From Rhodobacteraceae bacterium UBA6236 (GTDB lineage Bacteria > Pseudomonadota > Alphaproteobacteria > Rhodobacterales > Rhodobacteraceae): 58,080 nt of DNA. The notes under the pieces are model-generated. The model was not told the origin of the DNA, searched no databases, and saw only the letters and a list, made by a program, of their open reading frames with translations. Shown here one piece after another: positions 55,049 through 58,080 of this stretch (position 1 is its first letter; every line of letters starts with the position of its first letter). The stretch lies in NCBI GenBank assembly GCA_002440945.1, contig DJWG01000040.1, forward strand, positions 1 through 58,080, in the 5' to 3' direction. Position numbers and translations under genes: made by a program.

Positions 55049-55243
55049 GGGGATTTCCTTCCAGTGGCGATTTCCGGCGAAATCTAGCAGCGTGCCGGGG
55101 CAGGGGCCAGACGTTCGGACCGGTCCTCGCGTCGCTTTCGGCCCCGCCAATGTCGGCGCGGCCTCTGGAATCCGGCCGGTCTGAAGGATTATGTTACTGT
55201 CAAGCACCCCCTGCGGCGAAATCGACCGTCGCAAATTGCGTCT

Positions 55244-55257
55244 TTGACTTCTATCAA
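55244..55257. promoter_or_regulatory. FNR/FnrL-type binding site upstream of hemA
   Basis: TTGAC-TTCT-ATCAA matches the FNR consensus TTGAT-N4-ATCAA with one change, centred 71 bases before the hemA start. In Rhodobacter, hemA has an FNR-type box and responds to oxygen through FnrL. A CGCAA-A-TTGCG palindrome (55230-55240) lies just upstream. Confidence 0.8.
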
Positions 55258-55321
55258 TACGTCCCGACGCAATGAGTCGTAGTCGGGGTGGAAGCGCCCC
55301 CGAGGCCCGAGGAGACTGACG

Positions 55322-56551
55322 ATGGATTATTCCCGCGCCCTGGACGTGGCCTTGCAACAGCTTCACGACGAAGGCCGCTACCGGACCTTCATCGACATCG
55401 AACGCCGGAAGGGCCAGTTCCCCGCCGCCATCTGGCGCCGCCCCGACGGCACCGAGCGGGAAATCACCGTCTGGTGCGGCAATGACTATCTGGGCATGGG
55501 CCAGCACCCCGTCGTCCTTGCCGCCATGCACGAGGCGCTGGACGCCACCGGCGCCGGATCGGGCGGCACGCGCAACATCTCGGGCACGACCATCTATCAC
55601 AAGCGGCTCGAGGCCGAATTGGCCGACCTGCACGGCAAAGAGGCGGCTCTGGTCTTTTCCTCGGCCTATATCGCCAATGACGCCACGCTTTCGACGCTGC
55701 CGAAGCTGTTTCCCGGCCTCATCATCTATTCCGACGCGCTGAACCATGCCTCGATGATCGAAGGCATCAAGCGCAACGGTGGCGCGAAACGCGTCTTCCG
55801 CCACAATGACATCGCCCACCTGCGCCAGCTTCTGGAAGCCGACGATCCGGCGGCGCCGAAGCTCATCGCCTTTGAATCGATCTATTCGATGGACGGCGAT
55901 TTCGGGAAGATCGAGGACATCTGCGATCTCGCGCAGGAATTCAACGCGCTGACCTATCTGGACGAGGTCCACGCGGTTGGCATGTACGGCCCGCGCGGCG
56001 GCGGCGTGGCGGAACGCGACGGGCTGTCGGGGCGGATCGACATCTTCAACGGCACGCTCGGCAAGGCCTTCGGCGTCTTCGGCGGCTATATCGCGGCTTC
56101 GGCCAGGATGGTGGATGCCGTGCGGTCCTACGCGCCGGGCTTCATCTTCACGACCTCGCTGCCGCCGGCGGTGGCGGCGGGGGCGGCGGCCTCGATCGCT
56201 TTCCTGAAGACCCCGGAAGGCCAGAAACTGCGGGATCAGCAGCAGCTGAACGCCCGCATCCTGAAGATGCGGCTGAAGGGCCTTGGCCTGCCGATCATCG
56301 ACCACGGCACCCATATCGTGCCGGTGCATGTCGGCGACCCGGTGCATTGCAAGATGCTGTCGGACATGCTCCTGGACAGCTACGGGATCTATGTCCAGCC
56401 GATCAACTTCCCCACCGTGCCGCGCGGCACCGAACGGCTGCGCTTCACGCCCTCGCCGGTGCATGACGGCCCGCAGCTTGACCGGCTGGTGCGGGCGATG
56501 GACGCGCTCTGGTCGCATTGTGCGCTGAATCGTGCTGAACAAAGCGCCTGA
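55322..56551 (+). CDS. hemA: 5-aminolevulinate synthase
   Basis: A 409-residue PLP enzyme that condenses glycine with succinyl-CoA to 5-aminolevulinate, the first step of tetrapyrrole synthesis by the C4 (alphaproteobacterial) route. The PLP lysine is Lys248 in [13 protein letters not shown], the same number as in Rhodobacter ALAS as I recall it. The glycine-rich [13 protein letters not shown] segment near residue 78 and the [11 protein letters not shown] motif near 214 are intact. AGGAG lies 7 bases before the ATG. The 272-base upstream region, shared with the divergent dipeptidase gene, carries an FNR-type box, implying oxygen control. Confidence 0.97.
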   Translation: MDYSRALDVALQQLHDEGRYRTFIDIERRKGQFPAAIWRRPDGTEREITVWCGNDYLGMGQHPVVLAAMHEALDATGAGSGGTRNISGTTIYHKRLEAELADLHGKEAALVFSSAYIANDATLSTLPKLFPGLIIYSDALNHASMIEGIKRNGGAKRVFRHNDIAHLRQLLEADDPAAPKLIAFESIYSMDGDFGKIEDICDLAQEFNALTYLDEVHAVGMYGPRGGGVAERDGLSGRIDIFNGTLGKAFGVFGGYIAASARMVDAVRSYAPGFIFTTSLPPAVAAGAAASIAFLKTPEGQKLRDQQQLNARILKMRLKGLGLPIIDHGTHIVPVHVGDPVHCKMLSDMLLDSYGIYVQPINFPTVPRGTERLRFTPSPVHDGPQLDRLVRAMDALWSHCALNRAEQSA

Positions 56552-56666
56552 TCGCTTTCTGCGGATGCACGGAAAATTGTCCTGTGATAATCAAGCGCCA
56601 AAGCGCCGAGACCGGGCGACACGATTCGACCGGCGCTTGGGGACATAAGGAACGGGGCAATCGGGC

Positions 56667-57908
56667 ATGATCGGGCGGAGGGCAAAGCCTGCGGCAGTTG
56701 ACGCGGACAAACCCAAAGGGTTTGACGACTTCGAACTGCGGCTGGGCGATGTGATGCGTGGGGAACGCGCAACGCTTTCCAAATCGCTTCTCGACGTGCA
56801 GCGCGAACTGCGCATCAAGGCGAGCCATATCGCCGCGATCGAGAACTGCGACGTTTCCGCTTTCGAAACGCCAAGCTTCATCGCCGGTTATGTGCGGTCT
56901 TACGCGCGCTACCTCGGGCTTGACCCGGAATGGGCCTTCCAGCGCTTCTGCACCGAAGCCAATTTCCAGGTCGCCCACGGCATGTCGCCCGCCGCCTCGG
57001 GCGCGAAGATGCCGGTCGCCGCGACCGAATACGCCGATCCTCTGGCCAACCCGAATGCGACTTTCGTGCCGCGCGGACCTGCGATCCTGTCGCGGATCGA
57101 ACCGGCGGCGGTCGGCTCGATCCTCGTGCTGGTGGCGCTGATCTGCGGCATCGGCTACGGCGGCTATGCGGTCCTGCAGGAAGTCCAGAAGGTCACGCTG
57201 GCGCCGGTCGACCAGTCGCCCCGCGTCGTGGCGGATCTTGATCCGCTGGACGGCGCGATGAAACTGCCCGACGTCGATACTGCCGCGGCGCTGCCCGCGG
57301 TGGCCGGATCGAATGACGCGCCCGAGGCGATCGACCGCCTGTATCGCCCGCAGGCGCTGGATGCGCCGGTGCTGGTGGCGCGCGACGGTCCGATCGCCGC
57401 CATCGACCCGCAGACCGTGGGCGTCCTGCCCGCGCCGGTCGCGCCGACGGGCGATGCGGTCGCGGCCGCCGTGGCCACCGCCATCGCCCCCTTGGGCGAA
57501 ACGCCGGTCCAGGTCGTCGCCGCCGATGCCCCTGCCGTCGAGATCCTGGCTGTCCGGCCGTCATGGGTCCGGGTGCAGTCCGCCGATGGCACGACGATCT
57601 TCGAAAAGATCCTCGAGGCCGGCGAACGCTATGCCCTGCCGAAGACGGAACAGGCCCCGGTCCTGCGCTCGGGTGAATCCGGCGCGATCTATTTTGCGGT
57701 CAATGGCGAAACCTATGGCCCGGCCGGCGGTCGCGGCGAAGTGACGAAGAACGTCGTTCTTTCGCCCGAGGCGCTGACCGGCAAATACGCCGTCGCCGAC
57801 CTGAACAAGGACAGCGACCTGGCGCGGTTCGTCGCGGTCGCCCAGGTGACGCCGGAACCGGCTGGCCCGAGCGCCCTGGAAATGCCGCAGCCCGCCTTGG
57901 GCGAGTGA
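56667..57908 (+). CDS. RodZ-like helix-turn-helix membrane protein
   Basis: A 413-residue protein with RodZ architecture. It has an N-terminal cytoplasmic helix-turn-helix domain (about residues 25-95, containing LDVQRELRIKASHIAAIE and FIAGYVRSYARYLGLDP), one membrane helix (about 150-172) and an Ala/Pro-rich periplasmic region. A C-terminal DUF4115-type beta domain follows (about 290-370, SWVRVQSADGTTIFEKIL). RodZ links MreB to the cell envelope and shapes the cell. The next gene is ispG, a neighbourhood common for rodZ in many proteobacteria. In the 115-base upstream gap CAAGCGCC (56592-56599) faces GGCGCTTG (56632-56639), of unknown meaning. Confidence 0.9.
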   Translation: MIGRRAKPAAVDADKPKGFDDFELRLGDVMRGERATLSKSLLDVQRELRIKASHIAAIENCDVSAFETPSFIAGYVRSYARYLGLDPEWAFQRFCTEANFQVAHGMSPAASGAKMPVAATEYADPLANPNATFVPRGPAILSRIEPAAVGSILVLVALICGIGYGGYAVLQEVQKVTLAPVDQSPRVVADLDPLDGAMKLPDVDTAAALPAVAGSNDAPEAIDRLYRPQALDAPVLVARDGPIAAIDPQTVGVLPAPVAPTGDAVAAAVATAIAPLGETPVQVVAADAPAVEILAVRPSWVRVQSADGTTIFEKILEAGERYALPKTEQAPVLRSGESGAIYFAVNGETYGPAGGRGEVTKNVVLSPEALTGKYAVADLNKDSDLARFVAVAQVTPEPAGPSALEMPQPALGE

Positions 57909-57923
57909 CCCTTGGGCTTTCGG

Positions 57924-57947
57924 ACAACCGCGGATCACCCCGGTTGT
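57924..57947 (+). terminator. Possible weak terminator between the RodZ-like gene and ispG
   Basis: ACAACCG and CGGTTGT form a 7-bp stem around a 10-base loop, 15 bases after the stop, followed by TCTTCG. The T content is low, so read-through into ispG is likely. Confidence 0.4.
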
Positions 57948-58004
57948 TCTTCGCCGCCAAAGGGCTTATTTCGGGGCTGATCCATTCCTGCCGGAGCTGG
58001 CCCC

Positions 58005-58080
58005 ATGTCCCACGCCGATGATCTGAACCGCATCCGCCCCTGGCGGATGATCCAACGCCGCAAGTCGCGCCAGATCATGG
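58005..58080 (+). CDS. ispG: 4-hydroxy-3-methylbut-2-en-1-yl diphosphate synthase IspG, N-terminus (3' truncated by window edge)
   Basis: Only the first 25 codons are visible. LNRIRPWRMIQRRKSRQIM matches the characteristic N-terminus of IspG (GcpE), the iron-sulfur enzyme of the non-mevalonate isoprenoid pathway that reduces methylerythritol cyclodiphosphate to HMBPP. The position directly after the RodZ-like gene supports the call. The start ATG 58005 lies 96 bases after that stop. Confidence 0.85.
   Translation, partial: MSHADDLNRIRPWRMIQRRKSRQIM

Overview
The window reads as a stretch of chromosome from a GC-rich alphaproteobacterium, most likely a member of the Rhodobacteraceae. Supporting signs are a 5-aminolevulinate synthase (hemA) with an FNR-type box upstream, a RodZ-like gene next to ispG, a small membrane-anchored protein between glyQ and glyS, a folB-folP-glmM cluster, and a family of GC-rich intergenic repeats ending in a CAAGATGAAG-like tail. 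I see no tRNA, rRNA, CRISPR array, transposase or prophage gene. Genes are densely packed and no gene-free stretch exceeds 300 bases. Both ends cut a gene: clpX at the left, ispG at the right.

Layout. 1-7 kb: the clpX 3' end and its terminator, a GNAT acetyltransferase, then a leftward block with a GcvT-fused FAD oxidoreductase, an endonuclease/phosphatase-fold protein, selO and a nucleoside hydrolase. 7-11.4 kb: a sulfotransferase-like protein, an FGE-fold protein without the catalytic cysteines, an orphan Fe(III)-binding protein with its own promoter and terminator, and mazG. 11.4-16.6 kb: an M20 amidohydrolase, an agmatinase-family ureohydrolase, folE2 and a ThDP enzyme resembling 5-guanidino-2-oxopentanoate decarboxylase. 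16.6-20.6 kb (leftward): nagA, a ROK GlcNAc kinase and an exported trypsin-fold protein that appears to lack the whole catalytic triad. 20.8-31.6 kb: glyQ, a small anchored protein, glyS with an AT-rich in-frame segment, a PPDK-like protein with a degraded ATP-grasp half, a SleB-type hydrolase, folB, folP and glmM. 31.8-37 kb: a TetR-RND efflux operon. 37-44 kb: a carnitine catabolic operon. 44-47.6 kb: choline sulfatase and a CocE/NonD hydrolase, divergent. 47.7-53.6 kb: a peptide-type ABC importer with an alkaline-phosphatase-superfamily enzyme. 53.7-58 kb: an M20 dipeptidase, hemA, the RodZ-like gene and ispG.

How the genes work together. The clearest metabolic unit is quaternary-amine catabolism. 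A CaiD-type hydratase, an acyl-CoA dehydrogenase and an ADP-forming CoA ligase can process gamma-butyrobetaine or crotonobetaine to carnitine. A carnitine dehydrogenase-thioesterase fusion and a BKACE enzyme then convert carnitine to glycine betaine and acetoacetate. Choline sulfatase next door and the dimethylglycine/sarcosine-dehydrogenase-like enzyme at 1.4-3.8 kb fit the same theme. The ureohydrolase and the ThDP decarboxylase suggest the arginine transaminase route. nagA, nagK, glmM, the SleB hydrolase and the RodZ-like protein concern amino sugars and the cell wall.

The most unusual observations are the AT-rich segment inside glyS, a smaller AT-rich patch inside the nucleoside hydrolase gene, three enzyme-fold proteins that look catalytically disabled, the inverted intergenic repeats, and a FolB with an unexplained C-terminal domain. 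All functional statements rest on reading the sequence and remembered family features; no database search was run.
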